A stretch of 64,000 nucleotides of DNA from Streptomyces sp. NBC_01428 (GTDB taxonomy: Bacteria; Actinomycetota; Actinomycetes; Streptomycetales; Streptomycetaceae), in assembly GCF_036231965.1 (NCBI RefSeq), contig NZ_CP109499.1, forward strand, positions 5,704,001 to 5,768,000, given 5' to 3'. Under the pieces are notes generated by a model. The model was given only the letters and a program-made list of their open reading frames with translations, did no database searches and had not been told where the DNA came from. Each line of letters starts with the position of its first letter. Within the stretch, counting starts at the first letter, position 1. Both the position numbers and the translations under genes were made by a program. Positions 35,952 to 43,470 of this stretch are shown piece after piece.

Positions 35952-37238
35952 CTACGCCTTGGTCGTGTCCTCCACGTCCTCCTCCGGCTCCCGCCCCGGC
36001 GTCTTCAGATCGAACTTCGTGATCGCGAACCGGAAGATCGTGTAGTACACGGCCGCGAAGCACAGCCCGATCGGCACGATCGCCCACGGCTTCGTCGCCA
36101 GGTTCCAGTTGATGACGTAGTCGATCAGACCCGCCGAGAAACTGAAGCCGTCGTGCACGCCCAGACCCCACGTCACCGCCATCGAGACGCCGGTGAGGAT
36201 CGCGTGCACCACGAACAGCAGCGGCGCGATGAACAGGAACGAGTACTCCAGCGGCTCCGTGATGCCGGTGACGAACGACGTCAGCGCCACCGACAGCATC
36301 AGGCCGCCCACCTCCTTGCGGCGGTGCGGCTTCGCGCAGTGCGTGATCGCCAGCGCCGCCGCGGGCAGCGCGAACATCATGATCGGGAAGAAGCCCGAGG
36401 TGAACTGCCCCGCGTTCGGGTCGCCCGCCAGGAACATGTTGATGTCACCGTGCACGACCTCCCCGTCCGGCTTGGTGAAGCTGCCGAACTGGAACCAGAT
36501 GGGCACGTTCAGGAACTGGTGCAGGCCGATCACCAGCAGCGCCCGGTTGGCCAGGCCGAACACGCCCGCGCCCCACGCGCCCAGCCCGACCAGCCAGTCG
36601 CTGAAGTTCTCCAGCGCGTCACCGATCGGCGGCCACACCCACACGCACAACGAGGCGAACAGGATCGCCACGAACGCCATGATGATCGGCACCAGCCGGC
36701 GCCCGTTGAAGAAGCCGAGCCAGTCCACCAGCTTCGTACGGTGGAACCGCTGCCAGAAATACGCCGACAGCAGCCCGATCACGATGCCGCCGAACACCCC
36801 GGGGTTCTGGTAGGTGAACTCGACGACGGAGTTGTCCTCCAGCTGACACCCCAGCTTGATCGCCGTACTGCCTCCCGGGCAGTCCTCCGGGAACGCCCGC
36901 AGCACGCTGTAGTAGACGAGGAACCCCACCACCGCCGCGAGCGCCGTGGAACCGTCCGACTTCTTCGCCATGCCGATGGCCACGCCCACGCAGAACAACA
37001 TCGGCAGGCCGAGCTGACCGTCGAGCAGCGCGCCGCCCGCCGCCCCCATCACCTTCGAGACGTTGTCCCAGCCGAGCCCGTCCGCCCCGAACACATCCGG
37101 CTGGCCCAGCCGGTTGAGGATGCCGGCGGCAGGCAGAACGGCGATCGGCAGCTGAAGACTCCGGCCCATCTTCTGCAGACCCTGGAAGGCCTTGTTCCAG
37201 CGGTTGCGCGCAGGTGAGACGGCACTCACGGCACTCAT
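35952..37238 (-). CDS. nagE1: PTS permease EIIC paralogue of NagE2
   Basis: A 428-residue EIIC protein, clearly a paralogue of the neighbouring nagE2 with the same helices and GITEPLEYSFLFIAPLLFVV motif. It has a longer periplasmic segment (about residues 110-135) that contains two cysteines (FPEDCPGG, KLGCQLEDN), perhaps a disulfide. No EIIA or EIIB is fused. ATG 37238 follows GGAGGACG. Divergent from nagF across a dre site. The two EIICs probably share the single EIIB. Confidence 0.92.
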   Translation of the reverse strand: MSAVSAVSPARNRWNKAFQGLQKMGRSLQLPIAVLPAAGILNRLGQPDVFGADGLGWDNVSKVMGAAGGALLDGQLGLPMLFCVGVAIGMAKKSDGSTALAAVVGFLVYYSVLRAFPEDCPGGSTAIKLGCQLEDNSVVEFTYQNPGVFGGIVIGLLSAYFWQRFHRTKLVDWLGFFNGRRLVPIIMAFVAILFASLCVWVWPPIGDALENFSDWLVGLGAWGAGVFGLANRALLVIGLHQFLNVPIWFQFGSFTKPDGEVVHGDINMFLAGDPNAGQFTSGFFPIMMFALPAAALAITHCAKPHRRKEVGGLMLSVALTSFVTGITEPLEYSFLFIAPLLFVVHAILTGVSMAVTWGLGVHDGFSFSAGLIDYVINWNLATKPWAIVPIGLCFAAVYYTIFRFAITKFDLKTPGREPEEDVEDTTKA

Positions 37239-37275
37239 GGGCGTCCTCCGGGCCGGGCCGGTTTGGCGACTGCCC

Positions 37276-37299
37276 GTCAACTGGTGTAGACCAGTTGAC
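37276..37299. promoter_or_regulatory. DasR-type (dre) site between nagE1 and nagF
   Basis: ACTGGTGTAGACCAGT at 37280-37295 fits the dre consensus. It extends to a 24-base inverted repeat, GTCAACTGGT-GTAG-ACCAGTTGAC, with a single break at the centre. It lies in the divergent promoter region and can control both genes. Confidence 0.9.
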
Positions 37300-37412
37300 G
37301 ACGCGTCGCTCTGTCGTGCTCGCCATCATTCGGCACCCACGACATGACCGCTCGCGAAGATGGGCCAACTGTGGGTTACTGCGACAAAGCGGTTCTGATC
37401 AGGGAGTACGAC

Positions 37413-37646
37413 ATGGCCACGAAGGCTGAGAAGATCGTCGCCGGGCTCGGCGGCATCGACAACATCGAAGAAGTCGAAGGCTGCATCACCCGCCTGCGCA
37501 CCGAGGTCCACGACGCCTCGCTGGTCGACGAAGCCGCCCTCAAGGCCGCGGGGGCCCACGGCGTCGTGAAGATGGGCACGGCCATCCAGGTCGTCATCGG
37601 CACCGACGCGGACCCCATCGCCGGCGAGATCGAAGACATGATGTGA
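37413..37646 (+). CDS. nagF: GlcNAc PTS EIIB component
   Basis: A 77-residue EIIB domain that takes phosphate from the common EIIA and passes it to the sugar bound by EIIC. The phosphorylated cysteine is Cys24 in VEGCITRLRT, followed by the conserved AALKAAGAHGVVKMGTAIQV. As a free domain it is matched to the two EIICs encoded on the opposite strand. AGGGAG precedes ATG 37413. The upstream dre site links it to DasR control. Confidence 0.95.
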   Translation: MATKAEKIVAGLGGIDNIEEVEGCITRLRTEVHDASLVDEAALKAAGAHGVVKMGTAIQVVIGTDADPIAGEIEDMM

Positions 37647-37724
37647 GCACCCGGACCCGCTGAGGCACCCGCCGCTCCCGCTCACCGCGAGCGGCACCCC
37701 GCCCCGGCCGACCCGGCTCACCCT

Positions 37725-37761
37725 TGAGGGGCTGCTTCCGTCACCGGCGGACAGCCCCTCA
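37725..37761 (+). terminator. Hairpin between nagF and rph
   Basis: A 10-base perfect stem (TGAGGGGCTG with CAGCCCCTCA) and a 17-base loop, 25 bases ahead of the rph start. It is a probable nagF terminator and may instead shape the rph leader. Confidence 0.5.
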
Positions 37762-37786
37762 CCCGTGTGCCGATAGGCTCAGCCGC

Positions 37787-38533
37787 ATGTCTCGCATCGA
37801 CGGCCGCACCCCCGAACAGCTGCGCCCCATCACCATCCAGCGTGGCTGGAGCAAGCACGCCGAGGGCTCCGTCCTCGTCTCCTTCGGCGACACCAAGGTC
37901 TTCTGCACGGCCTCCGTCACCGAAGGCGTCCCCCGCTGGCGCAAGGGCAGCGGCGAGGGCTGGGTCACCGCGGAGTACTCCATGCTGCCCCGCGCCACCA
38001 ACACCCGCGGCGACCGCGAGTCCGTCCGCGGCAAGATCGGCGGCCGCACCCACGAGATCAGCCGCCTCATCGGCCGCTCCCTGCGCGCCGTCATCGACTA
38101 CAAGGCGCTCGGCGAGAACACCATCGTCCTCGACTGCGACGTCCTCCAGGCCGACGGCGGCACCCGCACCGCGGCCATCACCGGCGCCTACGTCGCCCTC
38201 GCCGACGCCGTCACCTGGGCCCAGGGCAAGAAGCTCATCAAGGCCGGCCGCAAGCCCCTCACCGGCACCGTCTCCGCCGTCTCCGTCGGCATCGTCGGCG
38301 GCGTCCCCCTCCTCGACCTCTGCTACGAGGAGGACGTGAAGGCCGACACCGACATGAACGTCGTGTGCACCGGCGACGGCCGCTTCGTCGAGGTCCAGGG
38401 CACCGCCGAGGCCGAGCCCTTCGACCGCAAGGAACTCAACGCCCTCCTCGACCTCGCCGTCGGCGGCTGCGACGAACTCGCCGCCGTCCAGCGCGCGGTA
38501 CTCGAATCCACCGGTGAGGCAACCGCGCGTTAA
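37787..38533 (+). CDS. rph: Ribonuclease PH
   Basis: A 248-residue phosphorolytic 3'-5' exoribonuclease that trims tRNA 3' ends. The hexameric PH fold is plain: MSRIDGRTPEQLRPI, GSVLVSFGDTKVFCTASV, AEYSMLPRATNTR, RESVRGKIGGRTHEISRLIG (the phosphate and RNA-binding arginines), and DCDVLQADGGTRTAAITGAY. It pairs functionally with rdgB downstream, a common actinobacterial neighbour. A terminator follows the gene. Confidence 0.97.
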   Translation: MSRIDGRTPEQLRPITIQRGWSKHAEGSVLVSFGDTKVFCTASVTEGVPRWRKGSGEGWVTAEYSMLPRATNTRGDRESVRGKIGGRTHEISRLIGRSLRAVIDYKALGENTIVLDCDVLQADGGTRTAAITGAYVALADAVTWAQGKKLIKAGRKPLTGTVSAVSVGIVGGVPLLDLCYEEDVKADTDMNVVCTGDGRFVEVQGTAEAEPFDRKELNALLDLAVGGCDELAAVQRAVLESTGEATAR

Positions 38534-38555
38534 CTCCACGCGTTCTAAGGGGTAC

Positions 38556-38580
38556 GGGCGCACGGTCCAGCCGTGCGCCC
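38556..38580 (+). terminator. Terminator of rph
   Basis: A perfect 10-base stem (GGGCGCACGG with CCGTGCGCCC) with a five-base loop, 23 bases after the stop. Confidence 0.7.
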
Positions 38581-38677
38581 GCCGGCCACGTCAGGCGGAT
38601 CGGGACGACCCCACCGCGGGACGCACCGGCCGCCGACGCGGCCGAACGCCATCATGCCCACGGGGAGGGACCGTTCC

Positions 38678-39076
38678 ATGGCCGCGCGCCACCGCACTCG
38701 TCGCCGTACCGCCGCACTCGCCGTCACCGCCGCACTCGTCGTCCTGCCGGCGGCCGTCGGCTGCGACGCCGTCAACAAGGCGCTCGACTGCGTGCAGACC
38801 GCCGACTCGATAGCCGACAGCGTCACCGACCTCCAACAGGCGGTCGAGAACGCGGCCAACGATCCGTCGCAGACCGACGCGTCCCTCAACTCGATCGAGA
38901 ACAACCTCGACAACATCGGCGACAAGACCGACAACGCCGACGTCAACAAGGCGGTCGACAACCTGAACAAGGCCGTCGCCAACGTCCGCACCGCCGTCAG
39001 GAACGGCGACGACACCCCCGACATCAGCCCCGTCACGGACGCGGCGGGCGAACTGACCAAGGTGTGCACGCCGTAG
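38678..39076 (+). CDS. Small lipoprotein of unknown function
   Basis: A 132-residue protein with a twin-Arg-rich N-terminus (RHRTRRRTAALAV), hydrophobic stretch and a lipobox at AAVGC (Cys29). The mature part is acidic and Asn/Asp-rich, with a long helical or coiled-coil region (SIADSVTDLQQAVENAAN; DNADVNKAVDNLNKAVANV). ATG 38678 follows GGGGAGGGA; ATG 38654 is a weaker alternative. No function is known. It sits between rph and rdgB. Confidence 0.75.
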   Translation: MAARHRTRRRTAALAVTAALVVLPAAVGCDAVNKALDCVQTADSIADSVTDLQQAVENAANDPSQTDASLNSIENNLDNIGDKTDNADVNKAVDNLNKAVANVRTAVRNGDDTPDISPVTDAAGELTKVCTP

Positions 39077-39170
39077 CAGCGCTCGGGACGGCACGGGCAC
39101 CGGACCGCCGCAGCTCGCGGGACCGGACGCCCGTCCCGCGGCCGCGGCCCGCTCGGAGATACTGGCGGGC

Positions 39171-39773
39171 ATGACCCGCCTGATCCTCGCCACCCGCAAC
39201 GCCGGCAAGCTCACCGAACTGAAGGCGATCCTCGCCGACGCAGGCATCACGCACGACCTCGTCGGCGCGGACGCCTATCCCGACATCCCCGACGTCAAGG
39301 AAACCGGCGTCACCTTCGCGGAGAACGCCCTGCTGAAGGCCCACGCCCTCGCCCGCGCGACCGGGCTGCCCGCCGTCGCCGACGACTCGGGCCTGTGCGT
39401 CGACGTCCTGAACGGCGCCCCCGGAATCTTCTCCGCACGCTGGGCCGGCCGGCACGGCGACGACCAGGCCAACCTGGACCTGCTCCTCGCCCAGCTCTCC
39501 GACATCGACGCCCCGCACCGCGGCGCCCACTTCGCCTGCGCGGCGGCACTCGCCCTGCCGGACGGCACGGAACGCGTCGTCGAGGGCAAGCTCCTCGGCA
39601 CCCTCCGCGCCACCCCGGCCGGCACCCACGGCTTCGGCTACGACCCGATCCTCCAGCCCGACGGCGACACCCGCACCTGCGCGGAACTCACCCCCGCGGA
39701 AAAGAACGCGATCAGCCACCGAGGCAAGGCGTTCCGCGAACTGGTACCGGTGGTACGGGAACTGCTGGGCTGA
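39171..39773 (+). CDS. rdgB: dITP/XTP pyrophosphatase (RdgB/HAM1)
   Basis: A 200-residue house-cleaning enzyme that hydrolyses dITP, ITP and XTP to monophosphates, preventing their incorporation. Motifs: LILATRNAGKLTEL (substrate-binding T/SxNxxK), FAENALLKAHALARATGLPA, ADDSGLCVDVLNGAPGIFSA and GTHGFGYDPIL; it ends in AEKNAISHRGKAF. Single gene with a terminator downstream shared with the convergent tRNA gene. Confidence 0.97.
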   Translation: MTRLILATRNAGKLTELKAILADAGITHDLVGADAYPDIPDVKETGVTFAENALLKAHALARATGLPAVADDSGLCVDVLNGAPGIFSARWAGRHGDDQANLDLLLAQLSDIDAPHRGAHFACAAALALPDGTERVVEGKLLGTLRATPAGTHGFGYDPILQPDGDTRTCAELTPAEKNAISHRGKAFRELVPVVRELLG

Positions 39774-39795
39774 CCGTCGGTCGGCCGGTACGCGG

Positions 39796-39827
39796 AGGGG
39801 CGCGCCATCACCGGATGGCGCGCCCCT
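39796..39827. terminator. Bidirectional terminator, rdgB / tRNA
   Basis: A perfect 14-base stem (AGGGGCGCGCCATC, 39796-39809, with 39814-39827), four-base loop, followed by GTT on the plus strand. Confidence 0.85.
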
Positions 39828-39836
39828 GTTCCGCGG

Positions 39837-39911
39837 TGGGCCCGGTGGGATTCGAACCCACGACACACCGGACCTAAACCGGCGCCCTCTGGCCAGCTGG
39901 GGTACGGGCCC
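39837..39911 (-). tRNA. tRNA with anticodon UAG, short variable arm
   Basis: A 75-base tRNA on the minus strand. The acceptor stem is GGGCCCG with CGGGCCC, discriminator base A. The anticodon stem-loop is GCCGG-TTTAGGT-CCGGT, giving anticodon UAG (Leu codon CUA). The T arm is GTGGG-TTCGAAT-CCCAC. The variable region is only five bases (GTGTC). The D stem has three good pairs (CCC/GGG) and a C.A mismatch. CCA is not encoded. Bacterial leucine tRNAs normally have a long variable arm, so the charging identity is uncertain. Confidence 0.85.
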
Positions 39912-39923
39912 AACGCGGTCACT

Positions 39924-40790
39924 TTACTGGTCTGCGCGGGCCGCCCGTCCGCCGAGTCCGCGAGACGGTCCCCGCCGCGAGTGGGTCGCGGTCTGGCTGT
40001 GGCAGGACGGGCAGAGGTAGCGCAGGTTCTCCAGCCGGTCGTCCCACCGGTCGCCGTTGACGTGGTCGATCTCGAGCACCAGGCGTCTGCCGCGCCACCT
40101 GTCTCCGATGCCGCACTCGGCGCACGTGTGCGGTACACCGAGGTCGTCGAGGGCCCGCCGCAGGAGCGTGGTCCGGGTTCGCCGGGAGCCGGGCGCCCCA
40201 CGACGCAGGACCTGCTCGGCGGACTTCCGGCGGGGTGACGGAACACCGCGCCGGTGCCCCTGCCCGGTGAAGTGATCGAACGTGATGCCGTACCTCTCGG
40301 CGCTACGCGTCACCCGCGCACGGCTGGTCGCGTTGTCCGCCATGCCGAGCGCCTTGAGCAGCCCGGCCAGGCTGCTGGACCGGGCTGCGGCCGGCCCGAG
40401 GGTCTCGGGCGGGATCAGACGCGGGCCGTACCCGCGGCCGCGGGTGAAGTGCGAGGTGTCGATCCCGAACTGGTCGAGCTTCTTTCGCACATGGCCGTAC
40501 GGGCCGGTGTCGGGTGGGTGTCCCAGATACTCGAAGATCTCCCGCACGCTGTACGAGTGGGCCGCCGCCTCGGTGAGCAACTCCCGGCTGTAGGAGCGTT
40601 TCTCGCGGACGGGCAGGGGCTCGTGGACGAAGTGCGAGGTGTCGATCCCGTAGTGGTCGAGCCTGCGTCGCACATAACGCAGGCTCGGAGGTCCCAGCGG
40701 AGCGCCCAGGCGGCGCAGCAGATCGACCAGGCTGGTCGAGAGGTCCGCCGTCCTGGCCAGCGTGTCCCGTGGATACTTCGCCACGGTCAC
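39924..40790 (-). CDS. HNH endonuclease-fold protein with three GIDTSHF-type repeats
   Basis: A 288-residue protein. Three repeats of about 60 residues (YVRRRLDHYGIDTSHF, HVRKKLDQFGIDTSHF, RVTRSAERYGITFDHF) look like helical DNA-binding modules. The C-terminal HNH nuclease domain has CAECG, LEIDHVNGDRWDDRLENLRY and LCPSCH, so metal and zinc ligands are in place. GTG 40790 overlaps the stop of the upstream HNH gene by four bases, so the two are coupled. It ends 13 bases from the tRNA. Role unknown; a defence or selfish nuclease is possible. Confidence 0.82.
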   Translation of the reverse strand: MTVAKYPRDTLARTADLSTSLVDLLRRLGAPLGPPSLRYVRRRLDHYGIDTSHFVHEPLPVREKRSYSRELLTEAAAHSYSVREIFEYLGHPPDTGPYGHVRKKLDQFGIDTSHFTRGRGYGPRLIPPETLGPAAARSSSLAGLLKALGMADNATSRARVTRSAERYGITFDHFTGQGHRRGVPSPRRKSAEQVLRRGAPGSRRTRTTLLRRALDDLGVPHTCAECGIGDRWRGRRLVLEIDHVNGDRWDDRLENLRYLCPSCHSQTATHSRRGPSRGLGGRAARADQ

Positions 40791-41410
40791 GCCGGCCTCC
40801 GCTTGCGCCCTCGGTACGTGTCCGTCACCGCATGACAGTTGGGGCAGAGGAGACGCAGGTTCCCAGGCCGGTTGTCCCACCAGTCGCCGTTCACGTGGTC
40901 GACCTCCAGGGTGAGCGGCCTGCCGTTCCACGCGGGACCCGTGCCGCACTCGGCACAGCACTCGGCCACCCCGGAGCGCAGCAGCTCGCGGCGGAGCCGC
41001 ACTCCCGGAACTCTGCCCTTCTCCGGCGGCCGCAGGGTGAGGAGTCCGCCGGACGAGACCTTCGCGGACCTACGTCTGGGGCGCGCGAAGTGGGACGTGT
41101 CGATCCCGAGCGCCGTGATCCTGCGGGCCACGTGCGCCTGGTTGCCGCCGACCTGGCTGATCCCCAGGTGGCGTACGACGTCCTTGACGCTGGTCGATGC
41201 GGTCACGGCGGCACGCAGACGCTCCTCCGTGTGCCGCACCTGGTTCGTCATGAGATGGGTGATGTCGATGCCGGCCTCGCCCATCTTCTGCCGCAGATAC
41301 CGGCGACTGCCCGGTGTCGGGCTCCCTCCGCACCAGCGGACCGCGTCATCGATGTGCCGCGTCTCGCGAGCCGCTTCCTGCAGCAGCTCACGGGTGTACC
41401 TCACGCTCAT
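40787..41410 (-). CDS. HNH endonuclease-fold protein with two GIDxxH-type repeats
   Basis: A 207-residue relative of the following gene. Two repeats end in EAGIDITHL and ALGIDTSHF, and the HNH domain has CCAECG, LEVDHVNGDWWDNRPGNLR and LLCPNCH. ATG 41410 follows GGGGGGAAC. The pair probably arose by duplication, with the downstream protein gaining one more repeat. No methyltransferase or integrase is adjacent, so a simple restriction-modification role is not supported. Confidence 0.82.
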   Translation of the reverse strand: MSVRYTRELLQEAARETRHIDDAVRWCGGSPTPGSRRYLRQKMGEAGIDITHLMTNQVRHTEERLRAAVTASTSVKDVVRHLGISQVGGNQAHVARRITALGIDTSHFARPRRRSAKVSSGGLLTLRPPEKGRVPGVRLRRELLRSGVAECCAECGTGPAWNGRPLTLEVDHVNGDWWDNRPGNLRLLCPNCHAVTDTYRGRKRRPA

Positions 41411-41515
41411 GTTCCCCCGTCCCCGGTTGCGCGTTCGCACCTCGAACGGATCAACGAGCAGCTCATCGGACGGTCACGCCCGACGCGGGCTCAGTGTCCG
41501 TCCGACGCCGGGAGC

Positions 41516-41836
41516 TCAATGCCCCGACGTCATCTTCAGCCCCACCACCGCCACCAGCAGCAGGCCGATGAAGAAGATGCGGGCCGCTGTGGCCGGTTCG
41601 CCGAGGAGGAGCATGCCGAGGACGGCGGCGCCGGCCGCGCCGATGCCGACCCAGACGCCGTAGGCCGTGCCGATGGGGAGGGTCTTCGCGGCGTACGAGA
41701 GGAGGACCATGCTGGCGACGATTCCCGCGCCGGTGAGCACGCTCGGGACCAGGCGGGTGAAACCGTCGGTGTACTTCATTCCGATCGACCAGCCGACTTC
41801 GAGCAGACCGGCGACGAGCAGCAGAACCCAGGCCAT
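41516..41836 (-). CDS. gdx: SMR-family exporter, guanidinium (Gdx/SugE) type
   Basis: A 106-residue, four-helix small multidrug resistance protein, which works as an antiparallel dimer. It starts MAWVLLLVAGLLEVGWSIG, with Glu13 as the proton/substrate-coupling residue, and has GTAYGVWVGIGAAGAAVLG. The guanidine-III riboswitch directly upstream identifies it as the guanidinium-exporting class rather than a broad drug pump. No second SMR subunit gene is present. Confidence 0.88.
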   Translation of the reverse strand: MAWVLLLVAGLLEVGWSIGMKYTDGFTRLVPSVLTGAGIVASMVLLSYAAKTLPIGTAYGVWVGIGAAGAAVLGMLLLGEPATAARIFFIGLLLVAVVGLKMTSGH

Positions 41837-41876
41837 GGGGAACCTCCGAGAGACAGGACGACGGATGGACCGAAGT

Positions 41877-41920
41877 GCGTCGTCTTTGCCCTTGACCCGG
41901 TACGGCGCGTCTCGTCGGGG
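41877..41920 (-). ncRNA. Guanidine-III riboswitch (ykkC-III)
   Basis: The transcript contains CCCGACGAGACGCGCCGTAC, then CGGGTCAAGGGCAAAGACGA and CGC. It lines up nearly base for base with the known Thermobifida fusca guanidine-III aptamer (GACGAG, GCGCCGUAC, GGUCAGG, CAAGACGGCGC). P1 (CCCG/CGGG) and the GCGCCGU pairing strand are present, with one C.A mismatch in P2. It lies 40 bases upstream of the SMR start codon and should turn on translation when guanidine binds. Confidence 0.85.
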
Positions 41921-41947
41921 GTGTTTCCACCGTAGCAAAGGAATGCG

Positions 41948-41981
41948 GAAGGGGCTGGTGACCATGGTCACCAGCCCCTTC
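41948..41981 (-). terminator. 34-base perfect palindrome after the GroES-like gene
   Basis: A 17-base perfect inverted repeat with no spacer (GAAGGGGCTGGTGACCA and its complement). It lies 16 bases after the GroES-like stop and before the riboswitch promoter region. A terminator is the likely role; a protein-binding palindrome is the alternative. Confidence 0.7.
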
Positions 41982-41996
41982 TCGCGGGATTCACCC

Positions 41997-42353
41997 CTAC
42001 AAATACAGGCCCGTCGAGTCCTCGGACCCCTCGAACCGGTCCGCGGCCACGGCGTGCAGGTCCCGCTCGCGCATCAGCACGTAGGCGATCCCGCGCACCT
42101 CGACCTCGGCGCGGTCCTCGGGGTCGTACAGGACCCGGTCGCCCGGTTCGACCGTACGGACGTTCTGGCCCACCGCGACGACGTCGGCCCAGGCGAGACG
42201 GCGGCCGACGGCCGCCGTCGCGGGGATCAGGATGCCGCCGCCGGAACGCCGCTCGCCCTCGGCGGCGTCCTGCCGCACGAGCACACGGTCGTGCAGCATC
42301 CGGATGGGCAACTTGTCGTCGTGGGTGTTGTGCTGTTCCCGATTGGCGCTCAC
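41997..42353 (-). CDS. GroES-family co-chaperonin-like protein
   Basis: A 118-residue Cpn10-fold protein: PIRMLHDRVLVRQDAAEGER, SGGGILIPATAAVGRR (in the position of the mobile loop), and GDRVLYDPEDRAEVEVRGIAYVLMRERD. It differs from the main GroES in sequence and is not next to a groEL gene, so it is probably an accessory paralogue. GTG 42353. It has a 20-residue polar N-terminal extension. Downstream lies a strong palindrome. Confidence 0.82.
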   Translation of the reverse strand: MSANREQHNTHDDKLPIRMLHDRVLVRQDAAEGERRSGGGILIPATAAVGRRLAWADVVAVGQNVRTVEPGDRVLYDPEDRAEVEVRGIAYVLMRERDLHAVAADRFEGSEDSTGLYL

Positions 42354-42396
42354 GCCCAGAACCTACCTGTCCCCGAGCCGTCCGTAGCCGGGCGGG

Positions 42397-42735
42397 TCAG
42401 CCCTTGCGCCGCCGCGTGCCCAGCACGAGCAGCCCGACGACACCGACCGCCAGCAGGGCCGCCGGCACGATGCGCTCCAGCCGGGGCGCACCCTCCTCGG
42501 TGACGAACTGCCCCTTCACGTCACCGACGACGCGGTTCACGCCGACGTAGGCGCGCCCCAGCGTGTGGTCGATGTTGGAGGCGACCTTGGCCTTGGCGTC
42601 TCCGACAATCGTCTTGGGGTGGACCCGCACGCCGATCTCGTCGAGCGTGTCGGCGAGCGTTGCGCGGCGGTTCTTGATGTCCGCCTCGATCTGCGCCGGA
42701 GTCCTGGTATCCGACGTGTCCGACGTATCCGACAC
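42397..42735 (-). CDS. DUF3618-family membrane protein
   Basis: A 112-residue protein with Ser-Asp-Thr repeats at the N-terminus, the DUF3618 signature RTPAQIEADIKNRRATLADT followed by LDEI, and a C-terminal membrane helix (RIVPAALLAVGVVGLLVLG) ending in RRRKG. These proteins occur beside phage-shock-like membrane genes in actinobacteria; function is unknown. It lies 43 bases upstream of the GroES-like gene on the same strand and could be cotranscribed. Confidence 0.85.
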   Translation of the reverse strand: MSDTSDTSDTRTPAQIEADIKNRRATLADTLDEIGVRVHPKTIVGDAKAKVASNIDHTLGRAYVGVNRVVGDVKGQFVTEEGAPRLERIVPAALLAVGVVGLLVLGTRRRKG

Positions 42736-42869
42736 CGCGCTGCCTCCGTGGTCGTGTAGTGACTGTCTGGTTCGGACAGTCTGTCAGCTCCCGCTGCGCC
42801 GCACCCCTCGGCACCCCCCATTACGCTCGTTCCGTATCCATTCCATCCCCTTGGCCACGTGAGGTTCCG

Positions 42870-43337
42870 ATGAGCGAGCGACTGCAGCCCGGCGACACCG
42901 CCCCCGCCTTCACCCTGCCCGACGCCGACGGCAAGGGCGTCTCCCTGGCGGACCACAAGGGCCGCAAGGTCATCGTCTACTTCTACCCGGCCGCCCTCAC
43001 CCCGGGCTGCACGAAGCAGGCGTGCGACTTCACGGACAACCTCGACGTGCTGGCGAGCGCCGGTTACGACGTCATCGGTGTCTCCCCGGACAAGCCGGAG
43101 AAGCTCGCCAAGTTCCGTGAGAAGGAGAACCTGAAGGTCACGCTGGTCGGGGACACCGACAAGTCGGTCCTGGAGGCGTACGGCGCCTTCGGCGAGAAGA
43201 AGCTGTACGGCAAGACGGTCGTCGGCGTCATCCGGTCCACCGTGGTGGTGGACGAGGAGGGCAAGGTCGAGCAGGCCTTCTACAACGTGAAGGCGACCGG
43301 GCACGTGGCGAAGATCATCAAGGACCTGGGGATCTGA
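42870..43337 (+). CDS. bcp: Peroxiredoxin, Bcp/PrxQ type
   Basis: A 155-residue thiol peroxidase that reduces hydroperoxides. The peroxidatic cysteine is Cys47 in LTPGCTKQACDF, and Cys52, five residues later, is the resolving residue typical of the atypical 2-Cys PrxQ class. The fold includes KVIVYFYPAALTPGC and YDVIGVSPDKPEKLAKFREK. Divergent from the DUF3618 gene. A 17-base tandem repeat follows it. Confidence 0.95.
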   Translation: MSERLQPGDTAPAFTLPDADGKGVSLADHKGRKVIVYFYPAALTPGCTKQACDFTDNLDVLASAGYDVIGVSPDKPEKLAKFREKENLKVTLVGDTDKSVLEAYGAFGEKKLYGKTVVGVIRSTVVVDEEGKVEQAFYNVKATGHVAKIIKDLGI

Positions 43338-43358
43338 CCCGTTCGCCGCGGGTCGGTG

Positions 43359-43419
43359 CGGTTCGCCGTTCCGTACGGTTCGGCGTTCCGTGCGGTCCGG
43401 TGTTCCGAGCCGTTCGGCG
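43359..43419. repeat. 17-base tandem repeat, 3.5 copies
   Basis: CGGTTCGCCGTTCCGTA (43359), CGGTTCGGCGTTCCGTG (43376), CGGTCCGGTGTTCCGAG (43393) and a partial fourth copy. It lies between the convergent bcp and penicillin-binding protein genes. Confidence 0.8.
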
Positions 43420-43470
43420 CGCGGAGGCGACGCCCCTTCCGGGGGCTGTCTCCGCGCGCCGCCCGGCCCG

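Noticed and set aside
39924..41410. Integrative element inserted at the tRNA gene
   Set aside because: No integrase or excisionase, no repeated tRNA 3' end was seen, and the HNH genes lie on the 5' side of the tRNA.
40787..41410. Homing endonuclease inside an intron or intein
   Set aside because: Neither HNH gene interrupts another gene, and no splicing motifs are present.
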